Source: Pseudomonadota bacterium | Lineage (GTDB): Bacteria; Pseudomonadota; Gammaproteobacteria; Burkholderiales; Ferrovaceae | Assembly: GCA_021832305.1 (NCBI GenBank) | Contig: JAKBLB010000017.1 | Coordinates: forward strand, 1 to 47,432 | Direction: 5' to 3' | Length of the DNA: 47,432 nucleotides | Shown here: positions 28,298 through 37,582 of the stretch, piece after piece | Layout: the number at the start of each line of letters is the position of its first letter | Position numbering within the stretch: the first letter of the stretch is position 1 | The notes under the pieces: model-generated | Database searches by the model: none | Told to the model about the DNA's origin: nothing | The model's input: the letters and a program-made list of their open reading frames with translations, nothing else | Position numbers and translations under genes: made by a program

Positions 28298-29092
28298 ATG
28301 CGCTCCGCCCTCACCCGAGTGATTCAACAAGTCGCCCAAGAGCAGATTCTGCCTCGCTACCAAAAGGTTCGTCATGATCGAAAAGCGGACGGGAGCCTCT
28401 TCACCGAAGCAGATCTGGCCGCTCAGGAGGCTTTGGCCAGAATGCTCCCCCACCTGGTGGATTGTCCCCTGCTGGGCGAGGAGATGGACAGCGCGGAACA
28501 GCAACGGTTGTGGCAGGAACACGAGACCCTATGGTGCGTGGACCCCATCGATGGCACCTCCAATTTTGTCCATGGCATTCCTTACTTTGCCATATCCGTC
28601 GCCTTGATTCGTCAGGGAAAACCCATACTCGGCGCGGTGTACGACCCCCTGGCCCGTGAAATATTCGTAGCGGAGGCAGGACAGGGTGCGTGGATGAACG
28701 GCCGCCCCCTGAGCACCCCGCACACCTTCACCTCACTCTCCCAGACCTTGGCGGCGGTAGATCTGAAACGACTTCCGATACACCTCTCCCAGTCCCTGGC
28801 CTGCCACCCGCCCTATGCCTCACAACGCAACTTTGGCGCGTGCACCCTGGAATGGTGCCATGTAGCCACGGGGCGTTTTGGCGTCTCCCTGCACGGAGGA
28901 CAAAAATTATGGGACTATGCCGCAGGAGCCCTCATTCTGGAAGAAGCGGGCGGTGCCTACGCCCCCCTGGAAGGCCTCCCGTTCTGGTCTGGTGACCCTT
29001 GGACACGCTCAGTCGTGGCTGCCTGTCGCCCCGATCTCTTCATTCAGTGGCAGGACTGGCTGAACCGTCTCGTCACCACTCAAAAGGCGTAA
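28298..29092 (+). CDS. Inositol-monophosphatase-family phosphatase
   Basis: A Mg-dependent phosphomonoesterase of the IMPase/CysQ/histidinol-phosphatase superfamily. The 264-residue protein has the metal motifs LLGEEMDS, WCVDPIDGTSNFVHGIP (the superfamily signature) and KLWDYAAGALILEEAGG (second metal Asp). The exact substrate cannot be assigned: inositol phosphate, 3'-phosphoadenosine phosphate or another sugar phosphate are all possible. The frame is open to 28211, but the ATG at 28298 gives the family start; it lacks a ribosome site. Confidence 0.88.
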   Translation: MRSALTRVIQQVAQEQILPRYQKVRHDRKADGSLFTEADLAAQEALARMLPHLVDCPLLGEEMDSAEQQRLWQEHETLWCVDPIDGTSNFVHGIPYFAISVALIRQGKPILGAVYDPLAREIFVAEAGQGAWMNGRPLSTPHTFTSLSQTLAAVDLKRLPIHLSQSLACHPPYASQRNFGACTLEWCHVATGRFGVSLHGGQKLWDYAAGALILEEAGGAYAPLEGLPFWSGDPWTRSVVAACRPDLFIQWQDWLNRLVTTQKA

Positions 29093-29112
29093 ACCGAGAC
29101 GCGCAGCCCCAC

Positions 29113-30021
29113 TCACCCCGCCATCGAAAGCATGCGTGGAGCCTGTTCCAACAAAAATGCCTTGAAAGCCCGGGCCACCGGTGACAAGCGCTTGTCCCGA
29201 TGATGGACCAGATTCCAGTCCCGGATGATGGGCAATCCGACCACCGGTAAGATTTTGAGACGTCCAGTTTCCAGTTCCAGCGTAACTGAATGTTCGGACA
29301 GAAAGGCAATCCCCATGCCAGCAATCGTGGCCTGCTTGATGGTTTCGTTGCTACTCATTTCCATGCGTGGATGCACCTCCACGCCATGGCTCAACAGGAA
29401 CCGTTCCAGCAACTGACGCGTACCCGATCCTTTCTCGCGCATCAAAAAGTCTTCCCCGGCCAGGTCCGCTGCGTTCACGCTTTTTTCCGTAACCAAGAGA
29501 TGTGTAGGTGGAGCCACGATAATATGGGCATTGCGGGCAAAGGGCTCCATAACCACCCCCATCTCTTCCGGAGGCTGCCCCATGATGACCAGATCCACCT
29601 CGTTATGCTGCAACTGCTGAACGATTCTCGCCCGATTCGATACCGACAACTTCAATTGGACCGCCGGATGCAAGACGCAGAAGCGAGACAGGAGCGTAGG
29701 AGCAAAATATTTGGCTGTACTGATGATGGCAATGTCCAGACGACCACTGATCCCTTCCCTCAAACTTTCCAGAGCCTCCCGGGCATCCTTCATCTGACGC
29801 GCGATCACCCGCGCATGCTGATAGAGTTCTTCTCCTGCATGAGTCAGAAAAATTCGCTTGCCCATCTGTTCAAACAGAGGCATCCCCACAAAATCTTCCA
29901 ACTGTTTGATTTGCATGGATACCGCAGGCTGAGTCAAATGCAACTCCTCACTCGCCCGCGAAAAACCGAGCAATCTGGCCACCGCCTCGAAGATTTGCAA
30001 CTGCCGAAAGGTAAAATGCAT
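29113..30021 (-). CDS. cbbR: LysR-type regulator, CbbR-like
   Basis: The 302-residue protein has the LysR winged-helix domain (MHFTFRQLQIFEAVARLLGF, ELHLTQPAVSMQIKQLED) and a two-lobed effector domain (about 90–295). The N-terminal helix–turn–helix closely resembles CbbR, which activates Calvin-cycle genes and responds to metabolites such as NADPH or RuBP. The ATG at 30021 is chosen (AGGGGGG before it) over one at 30048. It is divergent from gap with a fitting TCA-N8-TCA site between them. CysB is excluded by the N-terminal sequence. No RuBisCO gene is in the window, so control of carbon fixation is inferred. Confidence 0.85.
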   Translation of the reverse strand: MHFTFRQLQIFEAVARLLGFSRASEELHLTQPAVSMQIKQLEDFVGMPLFEQMGKRIFLTHAGEELYQHARVIARQMKDAREALESLREGISGRLDIAIISTAKYFAPTLLSRFCVLHPAVQLKLSVSNRARIVQQLQHNEVDLVIMGQPPEEMGVVMEPFARNAHIIVAPPTHLLVTEKSVNAADLAGEDFLMREKGSGTRQLLERFLLSHGVEVHPRMEMSSNETIKQATIAGMGIAFLSEHSVTLELETGRLKILPVVGLPIIRDWNLVHHRDKRLSPVARAFKAFLLEQAPRMLSMAG

Positions 30022-30044
30022 GCCCCCCCCTGATGACAAACCCA

Positions 30045-30084
30045 TCATAAAGCCTTCATAATATCAGTGCAATTTATCTATAAT
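30045..30084 (+). promoter_or_regulatory. cbbR/gap intergenic region: CbbR-type site and gap promoter
   Basis: Two copies of TCATAA (30045–30050 and 30056–30061) are 11 bases apart, reading as TCA-N8-TCA, which fits the TNA-N7/8-TNA CbbR half-site rule. TATAAT (30079–30084) is a perfect -10, with TTCATA (30055–30060) as a weak -35 at 18-base spacing. The repeat overlaps the -35 region, as expected of an activator touching polymerase. Confidence 0.65.
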
Positions 30085-30140
30085 AGGGGGGAAAGAATCA
30101 CCGTATTCCCCCACCATTGTCAACCTTGAGGAGAAATCAT

Positions 30141-31157
30141 ATGGCTGTTCGCGTCGGTATCAACGGTTATGGTCGCATCGGTCGCAATGTATTGCGTGCC
30201 TTGTACGAGACCGGTAACAAGCAAGGCATTCAGATCGTGGCGATCAACGATTTGGGTAATTCTGAAACCAATGCCCATCTGACCCGTTTTGATACCGCCC
30301 ATGGTCGGTTCAATGGAGAAATCTCGGTAGAAGGCAACGCCATGGTCATCAATGGCGATCGCATCCCGGTTTTTTCTCAACGCAACCCTGCTGAAATCCC
30401 TTGGGGCAGCGTGGGTGTGGATGTCGTTTTGGAATGCACGGGGTTGTTTACTTCCAAGGAAAAAGCTTCGGCCCACCTGAAAGGTGGCGCCAAAAAAGTC
30501 GTCATTTCCGCACCGGGCGGGAACGATGTCGATGCCACCGTGGTATACGGTGTCAACCATCACGTCCTGCGTTCCGACATGACCGTCATTTCCAATGCTT
30601 CCTGTACCACCAATTGTTTAGCCCCCCTGGTCAAACCGCTACATGAGAAGATCGGCGTGGTCAAAGGCTTGATGACAACCGTCCATTCCTACACCAACGA
30701 TCAGGTGTTGACCGACGTGTACCACTCCGACCTGCGCCGTGCTCGCTCTGCCACCATGTCCATGATTCCCACCAAGACCGGAGCGGCGGCAGCTGTGGGT
30801 CTGGTTCTGCCAGAATTGAATGGGAAACTGGATGGTTTTGCCGTCCGGGTCCCCACCATCAATGTCTCGTTGGTAGACCTGACGTTTGAAGCCGCACGGG
30901 CCACCACCGTAGAAGAAATCAACAGCATCATGAAGGAAGCCGCTGGTTCAGCCGCCTTGAAAGGCATCCTGAACTACAACGAAGGCCCCCTGGTTTCGGT
31001 GGATTTCAACCACGATTCAGCCTCCAGCACCTTTGACGCCACCCTCACCAAAGTTTCCGGCGGGACATTGGTCAAAGTATTGTCCTGGTACGACAATGAA
31101 TGGGGCTTCAGCAACCGTATGCTGGACGTCACCGCCGCCTGGATGGCAGCGTCCTGA
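30141..31157 (+). CDS. gap: Glyceraldehyde-3-phosphate dehydrogenase, type I
   Basis: Catalyses the reversible oxidation and phosphorylation of glyceraldehyde 3-phosphate in glycolysis and, in reverse, in the Calvin cycle. The 338-residue protein has the Rossmann loop [17 protein letters not shown], the catalytic Cys in [13 protein letters not shown], the His in [10 protein letters not shown], and the C-terminal [13 protein letters not shown]. The ATG at 30141 follows GAGGAG. The gene is divergent from the CbbR-like regulator and closed by an intrinsic terminator before pgk. Confidence 0.98.
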   Translation: MAVRVGINGYGRIGRNVLRALYETGNKQGIQIVAINDLGNSETNAHLTRFDTAHGRFNGEISVEGNAMVINGDRIPVFSQRNPAEIPWGSVGVDVVLECTGLFTSKEKASAHLKGGAKKVVISAPGGNDVDATVVYGVNHHVLRSDMTVISNASCTTNCLAPLVKPLHEKIGVVKGLMTTVHSYTNDQVLTDVYHSDLRRARSATMSMIPTKTGAAAAVGLVLPELNGKLDGFAVRVPTINVSLVDLTFEAARATTVEEINSIMKEAAGSAALKGILNYNEGPLVSVDFNHDSASSTFDATLTKVSGGTLVKVLSWYDNEWGFSNRMLDVTAAWMAAS

Positions 31158-31175
31158 CCCTTCCATAGGTCACGC

Positions 31176-31214
31176 ATCAGCCCTGATTCTCTGAAATTTT
31201 GGGCTGATTTTTTT
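31176..31214 (+). terminator. Intrinsic terminator between gap and pgk
   Basis: Arms ATCAGCCC (31176–31183) and GGGCTGAT (31201–31208) pair over eight bases with a 17-nt loop, followed at once by a run of seven T (31208–31214). It should end most gap transcripts 30 bases before pgk, so gap mRNA can outnumber the distal genes. Confidence 0.85.
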
Positions 31215-31243
31215 GAATTTTTGAGTCACCACAGGAAATCGTC

Positions 31244-32422
31244 ATGAGTATCCTTCGCATGCAGGACATGGATCTTGCCAAAAAACGTGTATTGGTGCGC
31301 GTTGATTTCAATGTACCCCTCAAAGGGGGGGGTATCTCCGATGACACGCGTATCCGTGCCAGTCTGCCCGGAATCCAACATGCCTTGAAGGCAGGAGCCC
31401 GCCTCATGCTGATGTCCCATCTGGGCCGGCCCACTGAAGGTTCTTTTGATGAATCCAATTCCCTGGCGCCTGTGGCCAAGCGCCTGTCCGAACTTCTGGG
31501 ACAACCGGTTCCTCTGGTCCGGCATTGGCTCGATCACCCCCTGAACGTTGAACCGGGTCAGGTAGTCCTGCTCGAAAATGTGCGCTTCAATGTGGGTGAA
31601 AAAAAGGACGATGAAGTGCTGTCCAAAAAAATGGCCGCCTTGTGCGATGTATTCGTGATGGATGCCTTCGGAACCGCTCACCGCGCCGAAGCCTCCACGC
31701 ATGGCGTTGCCAAGTTCGCTCCGATCGCCTGCGCAGGCCCTCTGTTGGCGGCAGAACTGGATGCCCTGGGACGCGCACTCAAGGAACCCGCCCGCCCCCT
31801 GGTGGCCATCGTGGCAGGATCCAAGGTTTCCACAAAGTTGACGGTGCTATCCACCCTGTCCCACAAGGTCGACCAACTGATCGTCGGCGGTGGGATCGCC
31901 AATACCTTCTTGCTGGCTGAAGGCCACAAAATCGGAAAATCTCTGGCCGAACCCGACCTGGTACCCGAAGCCCGTAAAATCATTGATGCGGCGCGGGCGC
32001 GCGGCGGCGACGTGCCCATTCCCGTCGATGTGGTCACCGGCAAGAAATTCGCCGAAGATGCCGAAGCCACCCTGAAAACCGTGGATGAGGTGGATGAAGA
32101 TGACCTGATTTTTGATATCGGCCCCAGGTCAGCCGCCCAACTGGCAAAAATCCTGAAGAACGCTGGCACCATCGTCTGGAATGGTCCCGTCGGCGTTTTT
32201 GAATTCGACCAGTTTGGAGACGGTACCAAAGCTCTGGCCCAAGCCATCGCAGAATCCCCTGCTTTTTCCATCGCCGGGGGAGGGGACACCCTGGCGGCCG
32301 TAGCCAAGTATGGCATCGCCGATCGCGTGTCTTACATTTCCACGGGAGGAGGAGCGTTCCTCGAGTTCCTCGAAGGGCGAGACCTGCCTGCCGTCAAAAT
32401 CCTTGAAGCACGAGGACGCTGA
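31244..32422 (+). CDS. pgk: Phosphoglycerate kinase
   Basis: Transfers phosphate between 1,3-bisphosphoglycerate and ADP/ATP. The 392-residue protein has the substrate-site [27 protein letters not shown], and the nucleotide-site [18 protein letters not shown] and [13 protein letters not shown]. The length is standard. It has AGGAAA before the ATG. Expression would depend on read-through of the terminator ahead or on a promoter I cannot see. Confidence 0.98.
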   Translation: MSILRMQDMDLAKKRVLVRVDFNVPLKGGGISDDTRIRASLPGIQHALKAGARLMLMSHLGRPTEGSFDESNSLAPVAKRLSELLGQPVPLVRHWLDHPLNVEPGQVVLLENVRFNVGEKKDDEVLSKKMAALCDVFVMDAFGTAHRAEASTHGVAKFAPIACAGPLLAAELDALGRALKEPARPLVAIVAGSKVSTKLTVLSTLSHKVDQLIVGGGIANTFLLAEGHKIGKSLAEPDLVPEARKIIDAARARGGDVPIPVDVVTGKKFAEDAEATLKTVDEVDEDDLIFDIGPRSAAQLAKILKNAGTIVWNGPVGVFEFDQFGDGTKALAQAIAESPAFSIAGGGDTLAAVAKYGIADRVSYISTGGGAFLEFLEGRDLPAVKILEARGR

Positions 32423-32584
32423 CCGGTCACTTCGGAGCCCTCTCCCTGCGGGGGGCTTACTGCGCACAAATCAAACAGACTTGGGCCACCCATGAGATAA
32501 TCACGGCTTTATCGCGGGTGGAGGTCGAATCGTGGTATGAGACCCATTCCCTACCCTCCACCACCCACAGGAGTTGTAACTCAA

Positions 32585-34015
32585 ATGCAGCGTCGCACCA
32601 AAATTGTCGCCACCCTCGGTCCCGCATCCAGTTCTCCCGAAGTCCTCGAACGCATGATTCTGGCCGGAATGGATATGGCCCGTCTCAACTTTTCCCACGG
32701 CACAGAAGCAGACCACCGCGCACGGGTCGAAACCATCCGTGCCTTGGCCAAGAAACTGGGTCGAACGGTGGGTATTCTGGGCGACCTGCAGGGACCAAAA
32801 ATCCGTGTCGGCAAGTTTGAGGACAACAAAATCCTTCTTCAAGCCGGGGCCACTTTCATACTCGATGCAGATTGCCCTTTGGGCAATCATGAACGAGTCG
32901 GACTGGATTACAAGGAACTGCCCCAGGATGTCCATCCCGGCGATTCCCTACTCCTGGATGACGGAAAAATCGAACTCTGTGTCACCGCCGTCAATGGCAA
33001 CGAAGTTCGCACCATAGTCATTCAGGGAGGCCCACTGTCCAACAACAAGGGCATCAACCGTCGTGGCGGCGGGCTGACCGCGCCCGCACTCACCGACAAG
33101 GATCGGGAAGATATAAAATTGGCCGCACGTCTGAAGGTGGACTATCTGGCTGTTTCCTTCCCACGCTCCGGTGCTGACATGGATCAGGCCCGTGCACTCC
33201 TCACTGCGGCGGGTGGCCAAGCCCAGTTACAAGCAAAGATCGAACGCGCAGAAGCCATCGACGCACTGGAAGACATCATTGCCGCCAGTGATTCCATCAT
33301 GGTGGCACGCGGAGATCTGGCCGTGGAAGTAGGGGATGCCGCCGTGCCTGCCCTGCAAAAGCGCATGATCCGCATGGCGCGCCAGATGAACAAGACCATC
33401 ATCACGGCCACCCAGATGATGGAATCCATGATTTCCAGCCCGGTTCCTACCCGCGCAGAGGTCTCCGATGTGGCCAATGCCGTGCTGGATGGGACCGATG
33501 CCGTCATGCTCTCGGCCGAATCGGCCGCCGGGCAATATCCGGTGGAATCCATTGCAGCCATGGCAAGAGTCTGCACCGAAGCCGAAAAACAGGATATGCT
33601 CCCGATGGTGGAACGGGGCGCTTTCGACCCCGTGGATCGTATCGAGAAAGCCGTCGCACGCGCCGTGATTCATACCACCCGCCACCTGAACGTCAAGGCC
33701 GTAGCCGCCTTGACGCAGAGCGGAACCACGGCTTTGCTGATTTCCCGCTCGGATACGCCTGTGCCGATCTATGCCATGACCCCCTCCGAAGAGACCCAGC
33801 AACTGACCACCCTGTACCGGGGGGTTTACCCTGTGACGTTCCATCATATCCACCTGGAACCTGCGGCCGTCATTGCCGAAGCCGAAGCCGAACTGCTCAG
33901 GATGGGCGCTGTCGTGGAGGGCGACTTGATGCTGCTGACCATGGGTGAACCCATTGGCAAAGCCGGGGGTACCAACACGATGAAAATCATACGGGTAGGA
34001 GAGCATACCGCATGA
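32585..34015 (+). CDS. pyk: Pyruvate kinase
   Basis: Makes pyruvate and ATP from phosphoenolpyruvate and ADP. The 476-residue protein has the TIM-barrel motifs [23 protein letters not shown], the K+/Mg site region [13 protein letters not shown] and [11 protein letters not shown], with the regulatory C-terminal domain after about 350. The ATG at 32585 is used because AGGAG precedes it; a start at 32537 would add 16 unrelated residues. The 162-base gap from pgk contains a GC-rich AGCCCTC/GGGGGCT stem without a T-run. The stop overlaps the purC start. Confidence 0.97.
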   Translation: MQRRTKIVATLGPASSSPEVLERMILAGMDMARLNFSHGTEADHRARVETIRALAKKLGRTVGILGDLQGPKIRVGKFEDNKILLQAGATFILDADCPLGNHERVGLDYKELPQDVHPGDSLLLDDGKIELCVTAVNGNEVRTIVIQGGPLSNNKGINRRGGGLTAPALTDKDREDIKLAARLKVDYLAVSFPRSGADMDQARALLTAAGGQAQLQAKIERAEAIDALEDIIAASDSIMVARGDLAVEVGDAAVPALQKRMIRMARQMNKTIITATQMMESMISSPVPTRAEVSDVANAVLDGTDAVMLSAESAAGQYPVESIAAMARVCTEAEKQDMLPMVERGAFDPVDRIEKAVARAVIHTTRHLNVKAVAALTQSGTTALLISRSDTPVPIYAMTPSEETQQLTTLYRGVYPVTFHHIHLEPAAVIAEAEAELLRMGAVVEGDLMLLTMGEPIGKAGGTNTMKIIRVGEHTA

Positions 34016-34929
34016 GTGATGCCGTTTTTGAAACGAGCATCACTTCCTTGCCCTTGATCGCCCGAGGCAAGGTGCGGGATATCTATGCCGTCGGAACCCA
34101 ATACCTGCTGATGGTGACCACAGATCGCCTGTCGGCCTTCGACGTCGTATTCCCTTCCCCTATTCCAGGCAAGGGAAAGTTACTCCAGACCCTCTCCAAC
34201 TTTTGGTTCGAACATTTCAAGGACATTCCCAACCACCTCACCGGTATCGACCCCGAAAGCACCGTCACAGAAGCCGAAAGGGGCCAGGTCAGGGGCCGTT
34301 CCATGGTCGTCAAACGCCTCGACCCACTGCCTTTGGAGGCAGTGGTCCGGGGTTATCTGGAGGGTTCGGGCTGGAAGGACTATCAAGCGACCGGGAAAGT
34401 TTGTGGCATCGATCTCCCCTCCGGATTACAACGCGCCGAAAAACTTCCTCACCCCATTTTCACCCCGGCCACCAAGGCCATGGTAGGCGACCATGACGAA
34501 AATATCTCTTATGAACGAGTGGTCGATCTGATCGGAGAACAGCGCGCCGATGAAGTGAAACGTACGGCATTCAAACTTTATTCTGAAGCCGCACATCACG
34601 CTGAACGTTGCGGCATTCTGATTGCGGACACCAAATTCGAGTTCGGACTCGACGACCACCATCAACTGACCCTCATGGACGAGGTACTCACGCCGGATTC
34701 CTCGAGATTCTGGCCCAAGGATACCTACCACCCCGGCACCAGCCCGCAAAGTTTCGATAAACAGTTCGTCCGCAACTGGCTGGAAACCCAACACTGGAAC
34801 AAATACCCTCCCGCACCCGCACTCCCCGAAGAAATCATCCTGGGCACCTTGACACGCTATCAGGAAGCCGTCACCGCCCTCACGCACCTCCGGTGCGTAA
34901 ATCAGGACGGTTCCGGCAGCGGGAGATAA
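34012..34929 (+). CDS. purC: SAICAR synthetase (purine biosynthesis)
   Basis: Joins aspartate to CAIR using ATP. The 305-residue length is that of the longer, yeast-like form found in many betaproteobacteria. Motifs: [45 protein letters not shown] and [28 protein letters not shown]. The ATG overlaps the pyk stop (ATGA), so translation is coupled. The last 28 bases overlap the end of the convergent histidine kinase gene. Confidence 0.97.
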   Translation: MSDAVFETSITSLPLIARGKVRDIYAVGTQYLLMVTTDRLSAFDVVFPSPIPGKGKLLQTLSNFWFEHFKDIPNHLTGIDPESTVTEAERGQVRGRSMVVKRLDPLPLEAVVRGYLEGSGWKDYQATGKVCGIDLPSGLQRAEKLPHPIFTPATKAMVGDHDENISYERVVDLIGEQRADEVKRTAFKLYSEAAHHAERCGILIADTKFEFGLDDHHQLTLMDEVLTPDSSRFWPKDTYHPGTSPQSFDKQFVRNWLETQHWNKYPPAPALPEEIILGTLTRYQEAVTALTHLRCVNQDGSGSGR

Positions 34930-36434
34930 ACCGTAAATCGACTCCCCAGTTCCTCCGTACTCGCAACATCCAGGGTCCCGTGATGCAGGGCGATGATCTG
35001 GTTCACGAGGGTAAGCCCCACACCCGTTCCACTGTGCGAACCAACGTTTGAACCCCGGTAATATCGTTCAAAGATATGGGGACGATCCCGCTCCGGGATG
35101 CCGATGCCCTGATCTGATACTTCAATCACCAGTGTACCCTCACGGTCCTGTGCCTCGAGCGTAACGAAACTTCCTGGTGCCGAATATTTGACGGCATTGG
35201 ACAACAGATTGCCGAATGCCTGATGAAGCAACTCCGCATCGCCCGTGAGGAAAAAACAGTGATCCCCCAGATGCTCCTGAAAGGTTCGATCGGGGGCCAA
35301 CTCACGATATTCCTGACACAGACGTCGAAGCAACTCCTTGACATCCAGACGATAGGGATGGAATGGAATCGCTTCGGCCGAATACCTGGGAACATCCAGA
35401 AGATTGTCGAGAAGCGTGGTCAGGCGCTGGGTGGCGCGCCGAATCTTGAGTGCGCGTTCCCCCACTTCCTCGGGCCCAAAACGCTCGCGGGCATTGTACA
35501 GGCGCTGGGCATACCCATCGATCAGGGCCAGAGGTGTACGAAATTCATGAGAGGTCATCAAAACGAAATTATGTTGTTGCTGGGTCATTTCCTGCGCTTT
35601 GGCAAGGGCGTCTTCAAGACTTTTGGCCTGCTCTGCCAAACGGACCTGACTGTTCAACAGGGCTCGGGCATTGTCCTGAAACACCCGCACCGAACGCGCC
35701 ATGACGCCAATTTCATCGCTCCGCTCAACCCCCTGAATGGGAACTTCGGTTTCCTTGTCGGCAATGCTTTGCATGCTCTTTGCCAAATCGAGCAACGGGT
35801 TGGAAACAGAGCGGGTAATGAAACCAATGGCTGTAAAGAGCAGTAATCCGGCCGTCAGAATGGCCGCCACGATCCACCCATTGGCGTCCCGATAGGTGTC
35901 GCTTTCACGCTCCACAGCATTTTTGGCCCCCACCAGATTCCACTGGGTCAGTTGTCCGAGTGTTTCGCTGGCCCGGTCATAGGCGATGCGCGCGTCCGTA
36001 CGGTATAAACGAATCGCCGTGCCGCTTTCCAGTGGCAACGCTTGTTCCTGCCTGACCAGCGTATGATAACCGTGCCAGTGAACCAGGAAGTCCTGATACA
36101 GCCGATCTTCCTGATCATCGTGGCGAATACGCTGATAACGCACCAGACTATGGGCAATGGAAGCATCCAGGGAGTCCATTTCGCGCGCGCTGTCCTGACG
36201 TTCTGACAGAGTATCCGCCAGCAGGAAACTGCCCTCGGCCGAACGAAAATCCGAGGTATCGTTGTTGAGATCCCCAAGAATGCGCGTAGATTGCAACCAT
36301 CGGTCACGAATCTCTGACGTCACCCGATTGTAGTCATCCAACTGTCGAATACTGAACGCCCCCAACCCCACCACCAATAGAAGAAAGAGGGCGTAGGCCA
36401 AAGACAGCCGTGTGCGCAGAGAATGGAGACGCAT
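34902..36434 (-). CDS. Membrane sensor histidine kinase
   Basis: The 510-residue protein has two membrane segments (about 11–29 and 187–207) enclosing a 155-residue periplasmic helical bundle of the four-helix type. A HAMP region (about 208–260) and short coiled coil lead to the HisKA domain, with the phospho-His at 296 in SHEFRTPL. The HATPase domain has N box [12 protein letters not shown] and G boxes SDQGIGIP and GTGVGLTLV. There is no receiver domain. It points away from the thiosulfate cassette and shares its promoter region; the LuxR-type regulator at the far end of that cassette is the likely partner. The signal is unknown. Confidence 0.93.
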   Translation of the reverse strand: MRLHSLRTRLSLAYALFLLLVVGLGAFSIRQLDDYNRVTSEIRDRWLQSTRILGDLNNDTSDFRSAEGSFLLADTLSERQDSAREMDSLDASIAHSLVRYQRIRHDDQEDRLYQDFLVHWHGYHTLVRQEQALPLESGTAIRLYRTDARIAYDRASETLGQLTQWNLVGAKNAVERESDTYRDANGWIVAAILTAGLLLFTAIGFITRSVSNPLLDLAKSMQSIADKETEVPIQGVERSDEIGVMARSVRVFQDNARALLNSQVRLAEQAKSLEDALAKAQEMTQQQHNFVLMTSHEFRTPLALIDGYAQRLYNARERFGPEEVGERALKIRRATQRLTTLLDNLLDVPRYSAEAIPFHPYRLDVKELLRRLCQEYRELAPDRTFQEHLGDHCFFLTGDAELLHQAFGNLLSNAVKYSAPGSFVTLEAQDREGTLVIEVSDQGIGIPERDRPHIFERYYRGSNVGSHSGTGVGLTLVNQIIALHHGTLDVASTEELGSRFTVYLPLPEPS

Positions 36435-36617
36435 GGTTCATCCCGTCACAGATCTGGGCCATGCAAAGTTTTCATGACTTCTTTCATTCCTTGAACATCC
36501 CGTTCTTCCTTCAATCCCCTTGATCCACAGCCTTCACTGTATCCGAAAAACATTTAAAAACCGATTGAATTTTAACAAAAAACCGTCATAAATCTTGTGG
36601 ATTTCCTATCCATCCAG

Positions 36618-36646
36618 TTTATTGATGAATTTTATTCATCAATAAA
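36618..36646. promoter_or_regulatory. 29-bp palindrome, candidate operator of the thiosulfate cassette
   Basis: Arms TTTATTGATGAAT (36618–36630) and ATTCATCAATAAA (36634–36646) are perfect inverted repeats of 13 bases around TTT. The centre lies about 65 bases before the start point predicted from the downstream TATAAT, a normal distance for an activator. The LuxR-type regulator at 40221–40805 is the obvious candidate ligand. Confidence 0.65.
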
Positions 36647-36660
36647 TAAATAAAATGAAT

Positions 36661-36690
36661 TTTACTTATCTTACAACCTGCCCCTATAAT
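36661..36690 (+). promoter_or_regulatory. Candidate promoter of the DsrE-like–SBP–cytochrome–tsdA operon
   Basis: TATAAT (36685–36690) is a perfect -10; the -35 position at 18-base spacing is TTTACT (36661–36666), only 4 of 6 matches. A weak -35 beside a palindrome suits an activator-dependent promoter. The leader would be about 85 nt. Confidence 0.6.
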
Positions 36691-36780
36691 GTAATCACTA
36701 ATTCTAATGATAGAACGATAAACTATATAAGCCCGCCAAGGGGTCTTCTTGCACAATAAATTTTATTTGGAGTGAATACC

Positions 36781-37572
36781 ATGAACAACGCGCGCAGAGG
36801 GATATTGGGTTTCATGACCGGCGGATTGGCAACCCTGACGTTGGGCGGTGGAACGACGGCACAGGCCGGGTCGGTCTCCCCCCCCCTGAAGACCTTGATC
36901 CCCGAGGGAACCCCGTGGTTATCCATTTTGAGCAAATCCCTGGAAAAAACGCCCAGACGCAGGGATTTCAAGAGCGTACCCATGATTTTGACCCGCCCCG
37001 AAGAATGGGATGATGAAGCCTTACGCTTGATTTTCGAATATCAGGGACAGCACAAACAGGTTTTCGACAATATGGTTCTGGATGGCCCCTGGCTCAATTT
37101 GATGAGAAATTCGCTGAACAGCCAAATATGGGCTTTTGGGCACAAGGACTTTTTGGTGGTCTCGGGCACCCATGGGCCCGCGCATTTGGCGCTTTATGAT
37201 GATTACCTTTGGGACAAATACCAATTGTCTCAACTGACCCAGGGGAAATTCAAGGACAACAGTTTCTTGAAAGTATCTGCCGCTGCCCAGGCGGACCCCG
37301 CACAGTATGAGGACATCACCGGCGTATTCTCACCGCTGGACAACAGTATTCCTGTACTGCAATCCCGTGGCGTCGTTTTCCTGGCTTGTCACAATGCCAT
37401 ATTCGAATTGGCCACTCGACTCCATCAGTCAGGAACGAATCCTGACCATCAATCCATCCCTCAATTGGCGGCCGAACTCACCAATCATCTCATCGATGGT
37501 GCGGTATTGACCCCTGGTGTGATGGGAACGATGCCCGAATTGGGCGCACGAGGTTTTTACTACGCCAAATAG
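36781..37572 (+). CDS. Exported DsrE/DsrF-like protein with Tat-type signal
   Basis: The 263-residue product begins MNNARRGILGFMTGGLATL, a twin-arginine-like signal ending near an AQA site at about 29. The C-terminal half has the DsrE-family pattern: VVFLACHNAIFELA with a single Cys, then HLIDGAVLTPGVMGTMPELGARGFYYAK at the end. DsrE-type proteins carry sulfur in sulfur-oxidising bacteria, although an exported one would work in the periplasm. The ATG at 36781 is preferred over GTG at 36772 because GGAG sits about ten bases before it. It is the first gene of a four-gene unit ending with tsdA. The family call is moderate; a sulfur-related role is inferred from context. Confidence 0.7.
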   Translation: MNNARRGILGFMTGGLATLTLGGGTTAQAGSVSPPLKTLIPEGTPWLSILSKSLEKTPRRRDFKSVPMILTRPEEWDDEALRLIFEYQGQHKQVFDNMVLDGPWLNLMRNSLNSQIWAFGHKDFLVVSGTHGPAHLALYDDYLWDKYQLSQLTQGKFKDNSFLKVSAAAQADPAQYEDITGVFSPLDNSIPVLQSRGVVFLACHNAIFELATRLHQSGTNPDHQSIPQLAAELTNHLIDGAVLTPGVMGTMPELGARGFYYAK

Positions 37573-37582
37573 GAGAACGCCC

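Larger units (their letters stand above)
36435..36780. other. AT-rich divergent regulatory region (346 bp)
   Basis: No gene is seen. The stretch from 36540 to 36780 is strikingly A/T-rich against its neighbours. It contains a 29-bp perfect palindrome (36618–36646), a second 14-bp palindrome TAAAAT-GA-ATTTTA (36651–36664) and a TATAAT box (36685–36690). The histidine kinase reads leftward from it and the DsrE/TsdA cassette rightward. Confidence 0.7.

Noticed and set aside
32436-32457. Terminator after pgk (AGCCCTC/GGGGGCT stem)
   Set aside because: The stem includes a wobble pair and no T-run follows, so it does not meet an intrinsic terminator.
33227-34006. 259-codon open frame antisense to pyk
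   Set aside because: Opposite strand is unambiguous pyruvate kinase; Gly/His-rich shadow.
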